Source of the DNA: Paraspadella gotoi
Taxonomy: Eukaryota > Chaetognatha
Direction of reading: 5' to 3'
Length of the DNA stretch: 64,000 nt
Assembly (NCBI GenBank): GCA_051294375.1
Contig: CM119264.1
Span: forward strand, 25,997,376-26,061,375
The notes beneath the pieces were generated by a model. The model did no database searches and was not told the DNA's origin. It saw nothing but the letters and a program-made list of their open reading frames with translations. Shown piece by piece: positions 11,490 through 22,612 of the stretch. The number at the start of each line of letters is the position of its first letter. The first letter of the stretch is position 1. A program made the translations under genes and the position numbers.

Positions 11490-11588
11490 GGGAGCGAGCG
11501 AGAGAGAGAAGAGAGGAGAGAGAGAAGAGAGAGAAGACGGAGGAGAGAGAGAGAGAGGGAGAAGAGAGAGAGAGAGAGAGAGAGAGAA
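11490..11588. repeat. Interrupted (GA)n tract in vinculin intron, copy 1
   Basis: GA repeat broken by GAA and CGA units. Its counterpart in copy 2 (16759-16853) is a near-perfect (GA)n, so the two copies differ at this microsatellite. Confidence 0.95.
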
Positions 11589-11921
11589 TGTTAGAAACAG
11601 AGAGAGAAAGACGAGATTGTAATATTTCCGTCGCCGCCCAGGTTTTTATCGGCGTCGTCATCGCTTATCTCTCAACGAAAGACGAATCAGTTAATCATTT
11701 TTCTAATCTCAGCAAATAAAGATTTAATCACCAGAATGAAAATAAAAATCGATTGTGAATATCGACGTCGATTTTGTGTCTCACGTGAAATATGCAGCGC
11801 GACACGGCGAAAGAGTTTTAAAATTAAGGGTCAATCGAGGCGATAGAGCGAAAGCGGCGAGAAGAGAGGAGAGAGAGATAGACGGAGAGACGTAGTGGAC
11901 CGAGAGAGAGCAGACGAGGAG

Positions 11922-11990
<69 letters not shown>

Positions 11991-12449
11991 CGCTAATAAA
12001 TATCGATGCTCTCTTTTTATATTGTTCAATAATATTATGTATTCTCGTAATGGACTTTTTTTTTTCTCTTGAAGCTTCTCATCAGATGGCGTTGTTGTTG
12101 TTGTTAAAAATGGCGTCGCCGATTCACGCTCCACCGAAGAAAGAGGAACCCAATGTTGTTGTCGTCGCCGTCGTTTTTAATTCTTATAAAATGTTTCTGT
12201 TCGATAAAATTCTCACGAAGGAATGAGCTTTAAAACAAAAGGAAACAGAAATGCGATTTACATCGATGTTCCTTTTATTTTATTTGAATCGAACATCCCA
12301 CCGCGGATCATCTGTCGGGGAAAAAATGGCTACCCTGATCTTCCCACCCATCCTCTCCTTTGTCTTTCCTCGGTCCCCCTTCCTCCACCAACCAATCACC
12401 TTCCATCCCCCCCTTCAGTAGACTCCCTCCCCATCCACCAACCCCTTAG

Positions 12450-12805
12450 CGTCCAAATTGACCACTGCCCACCTCACGGGCCAACGCGTCCGCGCAACGC
12501 GACCGCGCCCAACCCCGCAACGTCAAGGAGACAGGAAAGAAGAAGGCCGTTTCCCGCACAGACGTGTACTTGCCCGACTTTGGTTCAGCCCCGTCCCCAC
12601 CCCTCAGTACCCGGGCATCCTTCAGCCCCCTCGCCCCTGTCAATTCCGTATCGACATGGCAGGATCTCCTTGGCACCTCCCCCTCGGGCCCTCTGGACCT
12701 GGTCACCAAGGGTTGTCCCCCCGAGACCCCCTCGCCTACTCCCCTCGATCCCCGCGTGCCTCGTCGCGGGAATCTTCCCAGGCCAGTCGTTCGAGAACCA
12801 CGTCG
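12450..12805 (+). CDS. VCL: Vinculin linker exon A, copy 1 (frameshifted)
   Basis: Counterpart of 17667-18025. It starts after the same acceptor (ccccttag|CGTCC) and contains the same segments (RIDM-like, DLLGTSPSGPLDLVT) split over three frames by indels. Its 3' end differs: the donor GAGAG|GTGATG of copy 2 is replaced by 'gaatgatggatg', so this copy seems to have lost the splice donor or contains an assembly error there. Confidence 0.55.
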
Positions 12806-13649
12806 AATGATGGATGATGATGCTTACGACGACCAACTTGACGATCTTTTCGAGTTGCCTGTTTTTTTCTTGTTTGCGGCGCGGAGTAATATTTTTTGCC
12901 GTGCTTGACCTTCTCTCTTTCTTTTGTTATGTTTTTCTTTTAGTATTTCCTTACCTATGGATGATAGCTACGCGTTTATTTTTTTTTACTTGTGTCTTTA
13001 ATTACTTCTTTTATTTTCTACCCTTTTTCTTCTTTTCTTTCTTAATTTTTCTTTTTCTTTTTTCCTTTTTCTTCTTTCCCTCGATCTCGCTCCGGTTGCG
13101 ATAGTTGATATTGTTGGCCACGATTTCGTAGCAGCTTTTTTAACGATTGTCGTGCTTCGTTGGCTCGCGCGTGTTTGTTTATAATTTTATGTTCGTTGCG
13201 TTTAATTTCGATATTTTTTTCGGCTGATTTTAGTTTTCAACTAAAATAATAAATATCCTTTTTTTTTGTCACATTTTTTTTATAACATAAAAATAGGCAC
13301 TTTACGTTTAGTTTGCAAACGCCATTCTCCTGTTTTTTAAGTATAATTCTCTCTCCCTAACTCATTTCTTACAATTACCGTCTTTAACTCCTAAAATTTA
13401 ATATTTTTTTAAAAAAAACATTCATTAACCCTCGACAATAATTAATCGTGTTCAAATCCTTTAAACGTTACCTTCGTCTTTACCTCTTCGTCTTTCTGTC
13501 TTGTCTTTAACGGTTTCTCTCCGTGCCAGTTGTGTTCCCGCTTTTAACCAGAAAGACGCGAAGAACCCCAAAACACCGCCCTCAACCCCAACCCCGCCTT
13601 CAAACCCCTTTTCTCCCCCGCATCTTCATCCTTCGACTTCGCCTCTCAG

Positions 13650-13758
13650 TGGACGAACTCATGCATGAGGTGGACGAGATGCTCTCGGCGGCGCGGGCGG
13701 ACGCCGCCCTCGGCCCCCGTCAGTTGTGCCCCGTGTGGAATATGTGAATGGGCTGCAG
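13650..13758 (+). CDS. VCL: Vinculin linker exon B, copy 1
   Basis: Same exon as 18928-19035: acceptor cctctcag|TGGACG and donor CTGCAG|GTGACC. It starts VDELMHEVDEMLS, then diverges in frame from copy 2 (AARADAALGPRQLCPV here), consistent with 1-nt indels in GC runs. The repeat junction follows directly. Confidence 0.55.
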
Positions 13759-13805
13759 GTGACCCCCCTTTTATCCTTCAAACGCCCTTCGACGATCATT
13801 TTCAG

Positions 13806-16758
13806 GGCCACACTCCTGAGGCGCGGGCCTTGGCCTCGGCGGCGTCGGAGAAGTTGGCCGTCCTCAAGGAGTCGATGGAGGAGGCGTTGGTGCAGCAGAT
13901 CGCGGACGACTTCATCGACATCACCACGCCCTTGAAGCATCTCGCCGACGCCGCCCACGCTCCGCCCACCGAGCCCAACCGGGCGAGGATTTTTCAGGTA
14001 CGGGGATTGGATTAAAGGAGTTTTACAGGTGGTTGCGATGTAAGCGTGGGGGATGATTTTTAGGTTTAAATTAAAAATAATAGAAAATAATATTAACGAT
14101 GATATAAATTATAAAACTTGACGTATTCTTCATATTCCCGTTGCTTTTTAAAATTTATTTTAATGATGATTTTTAATTTTTTCGAGGTTGGAGGCGGGAC
14201 TTGAGCTGAAAAGAGATCAAAGCGAGATCTTTTTCAGCGTGAGAACCGTTTATTATATAAAACAATAAAACAGCTCTTAAAACGCAATTTAAATTATTTA
14301 AAAAAAAAAAAAATCAAAAAGAAAATAATCTGTAGAAATGGAGCCAAAAAATTGAGGTGAAATGGAAAAGGTGTTCGTTATAATTTCGGGCGAAGGTGTA
14401 AGATGAGATAAAAAAAAAGTCATTCATCTCCAAACTTTTTCCCTCCACGAATTTTTATTTTCCTCCAGCGAAAGAGCATCTTTTTTTATTAAAAAAAAAA
14501 TTAATCTTATAAATAGACCCCCAACGTGGCGATGGCCGAGATGTAAACAATCGAGCCTCGCACCTTCTCGACTTAAGCGTTGCCCCATAAAAACCCACCC
14601 ACGGGGAATTTAAATCCGAGCGCCTATCAGCGAGAAAATTTTTTTTTCTCTTTTCCCCGGCGCCCGATGAAATTTTTTTTTCCTTTCCCTTTCGACACCT
14701 GCTCGTCGTATAGCGGGCAGGTGCATGTTTTTGAGTTGTAAACGATGGCGTTGTGGGGAAAGAATTCGAATCTGATCGTTGTTGAAACAAAATCTGGAGG
14801 CCTTTCGGTTTCGGGGTCGATTTCTAGGTGGAATTTAAAAATCAAAGTCAAAAACAGATTTTTGTAACAAATTTGATGTCGCTGAAAAGTTAATCTTGAA
14901 GCTTTTAAAATATTTGAAACATTTAGTTTATATACAAATCTACTTTTTTTCCGTTTCTTCGTACGCTTCATAAATAGTTCAAAGGTAACCTAAAAGTGAC
15001 GACGGAGATCCCACGAGGCCAATGAGCCGCAAGGGCGGCGAGAGCTAAGAGCGTGGGTTGAGGGTAAAAATCAAGAGATAAGATGGATGTTGAGAGTCGA
15101 AGGCTCTTTACGTCTTCGTACCTTCGTTACATCTGTAGGGAATAACATCCGCGTAAATACAGAATTTTAATACAACTTGATCTTTCTCACAGGAAAAAGC
15201 GGGGGCGTTCCAAACGCACGCCAATCGGCTGGCGGCTATCGCTAAGCGAGCGGCGGCGACGGGCGGATGTCAGGACAAGTGGACGACCGACTCCATCAAC
15301 AGCCAGGCAAACCTCATCCAGGAGATCACGCCTCAGGTGAGAAAGGGGGCGATGGAAAGTTGTCTGTTCTTTGAATTGTTAATTTTTTGTGTCTTTCTTT
15401 TTAACGATTACTTTCCTTTCCTTTCCTTTCCTTCCTTCCTTTCTTTCCTTTTCCTTTTCCTTTCCTTTCCATTCCATTCCATTCCATTCCATTCCATCCA
15501 TTCCATTTTTCCATTTACTTTCCTTTCCATTTTTTGCATTTAAATTTCATTCTTTTCATTTACATTAGGTGGTCTACGCCGCCCGAGTCGTGCTGGAAAA
15601 CCGCGGGCAACGCTTCGGGCGGAGGAGCACTTTGTGCTGTTGAAGCAGCAGTGGAGCGAAGGGATGGAGAAGCTGCGAAGTCACGTGGACGCGAGCATCG
15701 ACACGGTCGGTTTTCATCAAAGCCTCGGAGGAAGGCATCCTCAGGACACGGGTTAGTTTGGGGAAAGGAGAATGGTTGGATTTGTTTTCAACTGAATAAT
15801 TTTCGTCAACGATTTTAATTATAATTTATCAGTAAATGTATTTTTATATGTACATATCTTTAAAATTTGAGATTACGCTCTGACTAAACAAGAAATTTGC
15901 CGTTTTCTTATTTTCAATTTTGTTATCACTTTTTTCTATGTCTTCTCAACTTTCTTCTACCTCTCTTCTTATCCGTTATCCCTTCTCCCGCAACGATTTT
16001 CTCTTTTCATTATTTCTTCTCCCCCCCGTCTTCCTTTCTTTCTACCTCCTTTTTTCTCCCTCTCTTCCTCCCCCGATATTCCAGCCAAGACGGAGACGGC
16101 GATCGGCAAGGGCGACTCCCTCGGCGTCGTCAACAGCACCTCGTCCATCGCCCGAAAGGCCAATCGGGTCCTCCAAGTGGCCAACCAAGAGGCCGAGAAC
16201 TCGGAAGACCAGGCCTTCGTGGATCGGGTCCAGAGGGCCTACTCCCAGCTCAGAGCCAGTGAGGAAAGGGGAAAGGGAAATGGTGAAAATTGTTAAAGCA
16301 AGATTTATGAAAAAAGCATTCCGAGTTGAATGAATCAAGAAGGCAATCTGCCCGTTGAGCTATCGAACGTTCGATCAATTTGTAATTGTTAAAAAATGTT
16401 AAGGATGTGAAAACTTTTACATGGGTATATTTTCACATTAAAAAAATCATTAATTTTTTAAATGATAAAGGATTTGGAATTCAACACTAGTCTCAAACCA
16501 AAACCCCACCTTTTCTTTTCTCATTATTCTTGCATTGACTCCCTCTCTATCGTCTTCTCCCCTTGACAGCCATCAGCCCCGAAATCCAAATGGCCAAAGT
16601 CCTCGCCGTCCACATCAGGGATCCCGCCGCCGCCGAGAAGTGGCGTCAGGCCAACTCCGCCCTCGTCTCCGCCGTGGGAGGAGTGAGACAGGCGGTGTTC
16701 TCGCCGCCTGCCACCGCCTCCCTCCGCCGCCTGATCTGAGTCAACTAGCCTAGAAGGT

Positions 16759-16760
<2 letters not shown>
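13806..16760 (+). CDS. VCL: Vinculin, D4-region exons, tandem copy 2
   Basis: Exons 13806-13997 (64 codons), 15193-15336 (48 codons), 15569-15751, 16085-16258 and 16570-16760. They encode GHTPEARALAS, DDFIDITTPLKHLADAAHAP, INSQANLIQEITPQ, VVYAARVV, ASEEGIL, SSIARKANRVLQVA, ENSEDQAFVD, TISPEIQMAK and finally LPPPPDLSQL. These align in order with human vinculin from about residue 580 to the start of its proline-rich linker. The Thr in TISP is created across the splice (A|CC), matching human KTISP and confirming the donor at 16258. The last exon still needs one frame change in its C-rich end. The N-terminal domains D1-D3, including the talin-binding domain, were not found upstream. Confidence 0.88.

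Positions 16761-16853
<93 letters not shown>
16759..16853. repeat. (GA)n microsatellite, vinculin intron
   Basis: About 94 bp of uninterrupted GA immediately after the donor TTG|GTGAG of the preceding exon. Confidence 0.97.
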
Positions 16854-16855
<2 letters not shown>

Positions 16856-17129
16856 GTTAGAAAACAGAGAGAGAAAGACGAGATTGTATTATATTCGCGC
16901 CGACCAGGGTTTTTATCGGCGTCGTCATCGCTTATCTCTCAACGAAGAACGAATCAGTTAATCATTTTTCTAATCTCAGCATAATTAAAGATTTTATCAC
17001 CAGAAGGAAAATAAAAATCGATTGTGAATATCGACGTCGATTTTGTGTCTCACGTGAAATATGCAGCGCGACACGGCGAAGAGTTTTAAAATTAAGGGTC
17101 AATCGAGCGATAGAGCGAAAGCGTGAGAT

Positions 17130-17194
<65 letters not shown>

Positions 17195-17666
17195 AAGAGA
17201 ACCTAAATAAATATCGATGCTCTCTTTTTATATTGTTCAATAATATTATGTATTCTCGTAATGGACTTTTGTTTTTTCTCTTGAAGCTTCTCATCAGATG
17301 GCGTTGTTGTTGTTGTTAAAAATGGCGTCGCCGATTCACGCTCCACCGAAGAAAGAGAAACCCAATGTTGTTGTCGTCGCCGTCGTTTTAATTCTTAATA
17401 AAATGTTTCTGTTCGATAAAATTCTCACGAAGGAATGAGCTTAAAACAAAAGGGAAACAGAAATGCGATTTACATCGATGTTCCTTTTATTTTTATTTGA
17501 ATCGAACATCCCACGCGGATCATCTGTCGGGGGAAAAAAAATGGCTACCCTGATCTTCCCACCCAATCCTCCTCTTTGTCTTTCCTCGGTTCCACCTTCC
17601 TCCACCAACCAATCACCTTCCATCCCCTCCTTCAGTAGACTCCCTCCCCATCCACCAACCCCTTAG

Positions 17667-18025
17667 CGTCCAAATTGACCACGCCCACCTCACGGCCAAC
17701 GGTCCGCGCAACGCGGCCGCGCCCAACCCCCGCAACGTCAAGGAGAAGGGAAAGAAGAAGGGCCGTTTCCGCACAGACGTGTACCTGCCCGACTTTGGTT
17801 CAGCCCCGTCCCCAACCCCTCAGTACCCGGGCATCCTTCAGCCCCTCGCCCCTGTCCAATTCCGTATCGACATGCAGGATCTCCTTGGCACCTCCCCCTC
17901 GGGCCCTCTGGACCTGGTCACCCAAGGGTTGTCCCCCCGAGACCCCCTCGCCTACTCCCCTCGATCCCCGCGTGCCTCGTCGCGGGATTCTTCCCAGGCC
18001 AGTCGTTCGAGAACCACGTCGAGAG
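17667..18025 (+). CDS. VCL: Vinculin linker exon A (about 120 aa insertion)
   Basis: Acceptor ccccttag|CGTCC and donor GAGAG|GTGATG; enters in phase 2 and leaves in phase 1. It encodes HAHLTANGPRNAAAPNPR, a basic patch KEKGKKKGRFRTDVYLPDFG, QYPGILQPLAPVQFRIDM, DLLGTSPSGPLDLVT and a Ser/Arg-rich end (SPRSPRASSRDSSQASRSR). In human vinculin the linker passes straight from PPPPPDLEQL to PPPRPPPPEE; no such exon exists there. The open frame, splice phases and position between conserved vinculin exons support inclusion. I know no domain of this sequence; it looks mostly disordered. Confidence 0.6.
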
Positions 18026-18927
18026 GTGATGATGCTTACGAAGACCGACTTGACGATCTTTTCCGAGTTGCGTGTTTTTTTTTTCTTGTTTGCGGCGCGG
18101 TAGTTAATTTTTGTGCCGTGCTTGACCTTCTCTCTTTCTTTGTTTATTTTTTTCTTTCTTTTAATATTTCCTTCTTTCTTTTAATATTTCCTTAACTATG
18201 GTAATTAGTTAATTTTTTACTATCAATGTATCTTAAATTCCACTCTTTTACTTGCTGAATTCCCTTTTTTTTTCTCCACTCTTTATTTCTTTATTTTACT
18301 TTTTCTTCCTTCTTAATTTTTCTTTTTCTTTTTTCCTTTTTTCTTCTTTCCCTCGATCTCGCTCCGGTTGGCATAGTTGATTATTGTTGGCCTCGATTTC
18401 GTAGCAGCTTTTTTAACGATTGTCGTGCTTCGTTGGCTCGCGCGTGTTTGTTTATAATTTTATGTCGTTGCGTTTAATTTCGATATTTTTTTCGGCTTGA
18501 TTTTAGTTTTCAACTAGTTTTCAAATAAAATCCTTTTTTTTTTGTCACATTTTTTTTATAACATAAAAATAGTGCATTTACGTTTAGTTTGCAACGCCAT
18601 CTCCTGTTTTTAAGTATAATTCTCTCTCCCTAACTCCATTTCTTACAATTACCGTCTTTAACTCTTAAAATTCTAACTTATTTTCCTAAAAAAAAACATT
18701 CATTAACCCTCGACAATAATTAATCGGGTTCAAATCCTTTAAACGTTACCTTCGTCTTTACCTCTTCGTCTCTCTGTCTCGTCTTTAACGCGTTTTCTCT
18801 CCTGCCAGTTTGTTCCCGCTTTTTTAACCAAAAACCGAAAACCCCCCAAAACATCCGCCCTCAACCCCAACCCCGCCTTCAAACCCCTTTTCTCCCCCGC
18901 ATCTTCATCCTTCGACTTCCCTCTCAG

Positions 18928-19035
18928 TGGACGAACTCATGCATGAGGTGGACGAGATGCTCTCGGGCGCGGGCGGACGCCGCCCCTCGGCCCCCGGTCA
19001 GTTGTGCCCCGTGGAATATGTGAATGGGCTGGCAG
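18928..19035 (+). CDS. VCL: Vinculin linker exon B (36 aa)
   Basis: Acceptor ccctctcag|TGGACG, donor GCAG|GTGACC, phase 1 on both sides, 108 nt, so it can be skipped without a frame change. It encodes VDELMHEVDEMLSGAGG and then GQLCPVEYVNGLA. The first part is acidic and probably helical. No known motif. Confidence 0.55.
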
Positions 19036-19039
19036 GTGA

Positions 19040-19700
19040 CCCCCCTCCCCGCCCCCCGCTTGGTTCGATCGTCCGTCTTCACGCTCTTTAAGAGAAAGTT
19101 CTTCTTCCCGAGATTTTTGTCGCTCGCCTCTTCGAGTATAACGGAAGTGAGATAAATAAATTCAATTTTTATATTTAATAATATTTAATTTTGCTTAAGT
19201 TTTTCGTCTTAAAATCTCGCGACATGGCAAAAACTCGGGAACCTAATATATCACCTCATTTTATTCGTTTGCGTTTGTTTGTTGGTTTAACTACGGCACT
19301 TTTTTTTGGGAACACAAACACTAAAAAAAAAAAAGTTTTGGCGGCCCTTGTGAATTAGTCTTGCAGCATTGCGCGTTCGTTTTCCGCGGATCGAATGCAA
19401 CCGTTTCGATTCCCAGACAGGGAATGCTTGCTGTGCTTTGCAGACGGGTTTCTAATTCTAACAAACTTTCGATATCATAACATTGGATTTTCGGCAGGAA
19501 AACAACTTTTAAAAGAAATATTGATTTTGTAAAACGCAATTGACCGAGACTTTTTCCTTCCGGTCTTTAAAAGTTAAAGTTAGGTCTACCGCAGTCCTAC
19601 GATCATCTCTCGATCGAAGTACGAAATAATCACTAAAGAGTTTTTATTCCCGACCGACCGACCATCGCGATTTTTTACAACAACAACGCCAATCACAACA
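19040..19700. other. Intron, AT-rich, nothing recognised
   Basis: Non-coding by appearance. A minus-strand open frame at 19321-19539 has no recognisable similarity. The sequence is unique: the tandem duplication ends at its start. Confidence 0.5.
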
Positions 19701-19701
19701 G

Positions 19702-19944
19702 ATGAACCGGAGCCGCTGCGTGGCCTCGATTTCTCCTGCTACCCCACATTGGGGCCGGCGAGTCCGCCTTACCCCCACGCGCGGCCCGACCTGGGTCCCC
19801 TCACCCTCAACGTTGGACCCGAACCGGAAAGCCTCGTCGGGCGAGCGGGGACGGGCCGCGGACTCTCGGGTCGGGCTGGCGGTAGCGTCGGCGGCGGGGG
19901 CTCTCTCTTGGCCATGGCGGTTCCGCAGGGGCGTGGTAGCAAAG
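19702..19944 (+). CDS. VCL: Vinculin linker exon C (81 aa, Pro/Gly-rich)
   Basis: Acceptor cacaacag|ATGAAC, donor GCAAAG|GTGACC, phase 1 on both sides, 243 nt. It encodes DEPEPLRGLDFSCYPTLGP, ASPPYPHARPDLGPLTLN, then a Gly-rich part (GRGLSGRAGGSVGGGGS). It joins in phase with exon B. Disordered and proline/glycine-rich, as expected for a linker; no recognised binding motif. Confidence 0.55.
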
Positions 19945-20435
19945 GTGACCCCATCTCATTCACAGTTCCTGCAACCCCTTCCGTTTTTGTGCTCAAAATT
20001 CAAATAGAGAACGATTTTCATTTTAGTATGTTTTATTTTTAATTTTTTTCTTTCGTGTTACTTTTTGTTTTTTTATTTGGTCGTTTGCTGATCGGAAACA
20101 AACTGAGAGATCCAGAATTGGGTCTAACGAGTGGTTTTTTTTTTTATATTTTGTCTAAAAGCTGCTAAATTTGATAGCATGTTTGCTTCATTGTTGACGC
20201 AAGACGAAATTAATTAACTACGCAACGGTAGAGAAGGAATTTACACACATAGATCGAAATTGGCTAGCTGAAAGTAATTTGAAAATAATTTAACGTTTTA
20301 AAAGTTTAGAAATTTAGGACTATGTATTCCGATGCGCGATGAAAATGTTAAAAAAAGCTTCGGAGACTAAGATACTATTTTAAACCCGAAAAATTCTTGG
20401 ACACAAAAAATCCTCCGCCATTTTGGAAAAGAAGA

Positions 20436-20708
20436 TCAAGTTTTTCGTCGCCTCACGCAATCTCCTCTGGGCTTGGAATCCACTCCGTGTCTCCCCTTAA
20501 ACTCCTTCAGCAGACGCTCGCACTCTTCTTCGGCTTTGCGCAGGGCCTCGGCCAGATGGTGATGATGATGATGATGATGATCCTCGTCGTCCTCCTCGTC
20601 CGATGATTCCTCGAGACAGTCGCATTCGGGGAGAGTGCGCGGCGTCGGCGCCGGTTCGTGGGTGAAGTATTTGCGCATGAAATCGTGAGGTCCTCCGTCG
20701 TGAACTGG
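20436..20708 (-). CDS. Possible terminal exon of a minus-strand gene, His-run protein
   Basis: On the minus strand an exon begins after a plausible acceptor (cgttcccag|TTCACGAC) and reads HDGGPHDFMRKYFTHEP, TLPECDCLEESSDEEDDED, a run of eight His, then a charged helical end (HLAEALRKAEEECERLLKEF) and stop at 20436. Codon third positions are GC-rich, unlike the surrounding intron. The plus strand has no comparable frame. I do not recognise the protein. It could be the last exon of a gene nested antisense in the vinculin intron. Confidence 0.4.
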   Translation of the reverse strand, partial: PVHDGGPHDFMRKYFTHEPAPTPRTLPECDCLEESSDEEDDEDHHHHHHHHLAEALRKAEEECERLLKEFKGRHGVDSKPRGDCVRRRKT

Positions 20709-20799
20709 GAACGGACGGGAGTGTGATGCCGGTGAAAGGGAATTTGTATTCACGAAATTAAATCTCTTTTCTTAAAGTTGGATTCATCATCGACTTTCT

Positions 20800-21080
20800 T
20801 CTCCAGAATAACTTTCCGTGAAGTTGAAGTTCACGCGTATTCTTTTTTTTCCATTACCCATTTTTTTCGGTGACACGATAACAACAACAACAACCCCCCC
20901 ACACGCCTCACCCAAAAACGTCCTCTGATGCGAGAGAATCGGTTTTCTCGAAACTCTTAGTTCGTTGAGATGAAAGAGTCGTTCGCTTCCCGGCATTTGG
21001 CCGAATCCCGCCGAACCGCGCTTCGGTCTCTGCATCTTTCCGGCGCCGACGAATCTCCGTTCTCCCCCTTCCCCCCACAA
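20800..21080. other. Moderately GC-rich intron segment, coding uncertain
   Basis: A minus-strand frame (787-1080 of this kb) reads MQRPKRGSAGFGQMPGSERL and later a Val run from (GTT)n. It might be an upstream exon of the minus-strand gene at 20436-20708, but no clear splice pair was found. Confidence 0.2.
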
Positions 21081-21584
21081 AAAAAGTATAAATATAAATA
21101 AACCGTAAATTAATAAAATTTATTCGCGAATCTTCGGTAAGCCTCCATTTTTAATCTTCTCTTCGTATTTTTCTTCTTTTTTTTTTTCTTCTTTCCCTTT
21201 TTTCTTTTTCACTTTTTTTTTTTAATTTTCGCTTTCGAATTTCACGCGGATTATTTTAAGTCGAGGACGAAATCTTCGCCGCTCGAATTCAGGTTTTTAT
21301 TTTTTCGTCTTTCGTCTCATTTTAAATCTTTTGTTTTTATTCCTCGTAAAACTAAAATTTTAACTTAAAAATATAAACAAATACATTTTCCTATTTAACC
21401 CTTTTTTATCGCGTTATTAAAACTTAATATGGCGGAAGGAAGTGAACGACTTCCGTAAAAATATAAACGGAGCGCGAATAAAATAAATAAATAAATAAAA
21501 AAGCGACAAAAGAAAAAATCATTGTCTTTCTCTAACCGTCCTTTTATTTTATTTCGTCCGTTAAAACTTAAAAGCCGCCGGAAG

Positions 21585-21806
21585 TGAAGATGCCGAGATT
21601 CTACGTCTCGGCGCGTCATCCCAACTGCGACCATCCATCTTTCGGCACTGCCTCTTCCGGCGCGCCCTCTTCCGGCGCGCCCTCTATCGCAGCGCTCTCT
21701 CCCAAACCATCCTCTCCCTCTTCCCTCGATTCCCCAACTTCTTCCGCTTCTTTTCATCTTCGATCAAATTCTTTCGGTTCATCAGTCTCCTCCAACCAAT
21801 GGACGG
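21585..21806 (+). CDS. VCL: Vinculin linker exon D (74 aa, Ser/Pro-rich)
   Basis: Acceptor gccggaag|TGAAG, donor GGACGG|GTAAAT, phase 1 on both sides. It encodes VKMPRFYVSARHPNCDHPSF, then repeats SSGAP twice, followed by SPKPSSPSSLDSPTSS and SNSFGSSVSSNQW. Phase agrees with exon C. An earlier acceptor (cttaaaag|CCGCCG) would give a different phase and is less likely. Confidence 0.5.
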
Positions 21807-21970
21807 GTAAATATGTCCGTACGTCCGTGCGGCTGTCTCTTGTGTCCTACTGTCATGTTTTTCTCTCTGTCTGTCGCTCTCTTAGACACTATGACCTTTC
21901 GAGATCTTTCCTTCCTTCTAACGGCAAGTTTAATTTTGACTTTCTTTACTTTCTCTACTTCTTCCTTCAC

Positions 21971-21971
<1 letters not shown>

Positions 21972-22050
<79 letters not shown>
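21972..22050. repeat. (CT)n tract forming the polypyrimidine tract of an intron
   Basis: About 78 bp of CT placed directly upstream of the acceptor ccaag|CCAATCC of the next exon; it acts as that intron's pyrimidine tract. Confidence 0.95.
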
Positions 22051-22051
<1 letters not shown>

Positions 22052-22053
22052 AG

Positions 22054-22386
22054 CCAATCCGACGCCGTCTCCAACTCCCACGCCTCAATCACCCCGCGAC
22101 GCCACCGCACCGTTTCCGGTCCCGGAATGAGATCGACTCAGTCCGCTCTGTCCGGTCGATCGTCGGCCGGACCGTCGGGCGCGTCACTGTTGATCGGTCG
22201 GCCCGGGTCTCGCTCTCAGTCTGGCCTCTCGCGCCTGTCCGCCGAGGCGGGCGCCCGACAGCGGCCGGGCATTCCGGCACGCCCTTTCGTTTCGGCGTCG
22301 GAGGCCGATCGGCGCGCCCTCGCGAAATACGCCTCGTGCTCTCACATCCCGCGAGAGGCGCTGGCCGAATACGCGCAGGCGATTAG
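22054..22386 (+). CDS. VCL: Vinculin linker exon E (about 111 aa)
   Basis: Donor GATTAG|GTACGG. The main frame reads SDAVSNSHASITPRRHRT, STQSALSGRSSAGPSG, SRSQSGLSRLSAEAGARQ and a probably helical end RALAKYASC, REALAEYAQAI. The 3' junction to exon F is exactly in phase. The 5' junction to exon D is off by one (exon D leaves in phase 1, this frame needs phase 2). Another frame at the start reads PTPSPTPTPQSPRDATAP and would fit phase 1, so a 1-nt assembly error inside the exon is likely. Confidence 0.55.
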   Translation, partial: PIRRRLQLPRLNHPATPPHRFRSRNEIDSVRSVRSIVGRTVGRVTVDRSARVSLSVWPLAPVRRGGRPTAAGHSGTPFRFGVGGRSARPREIRLVLSHPARGAGRIRAGD

Positions 22387-22544
22387 GTACGGACGGGAAA
22401 TGTCTCTATCTCTATATTATCTCTTTCGTTGTCACGCGCCTGACTCTCTCTCACCCCGCAAATTTCTACGGCCTTCCGCCTTGATTATCGCTCTCTCTCT
22501 CTCTCTCTTTCTGTTCGCACGAAACGTGGATATGTGTCACGCAG

Positions 22545-22612
22545 GAATTACTCACGGTCCGTGAACGCGGCTTCGATGTGTCACAGAAACGGTTGCGCGT
22601 TCGTGGAGGAAG
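22545..22612 (+). CDS. VCL: Vinculin linker exon F (22 aa)
   Basis: Acceptor gtcacgcag|GAATTA, donor GAGGAAG|GTAGAA. It encodes NYSRSVNAASMCHRNGCA then FVEE. The phases (2 in, 1 out) link it both to exon E and to the conserved exon at 23433, producing FVEEENAPPRPPPPEQ. This is the firmest evidence that the extra linker exons belong to vinculin. Confidence 0.65.

Larger units (their letters stand above)
7632..13766 (+). repeat. Tandem segment, copy 1 (vinculin D4 to linker exons)
   Basis: About 6.1 kb, repeated as 13767-19036 (about 5.3 kb) in direct orientation. All exons, introns and microsatellites recur in the same order. The size difference is mainly an 870-bp insertion at 8500-9369. The junction 'gcaggtgacccccc|ttttatcc' joins the intron after one linker exon to the intron before the first exon. 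The copies differ mostly by 1-2 nt indels and microsatellite length, as expected of two alleles or two noisy assemblies of one locus laid end to end. Confidence 0.9.
13767..19036 (+). repeat. Tandem segment, copy 2 (vinculin D4 to linker exons)
   Basis: Second copy of 7632-13766. Its exons read better than those of copy 1 (intact acceptors and donors, correct phases), and it continues into unique sequence with the next linker exon at 19702. I therefore treat this copy as the one attached to the vinculin 3' half. Confidence 0.9.

Noticed and set aside
7632-19036. Two separate functional vinculin genes
   Set aside because: Copy 1 has no tail exons, copy 2 has no head start, and the differences are mostly indels typical of duplicate assembly.
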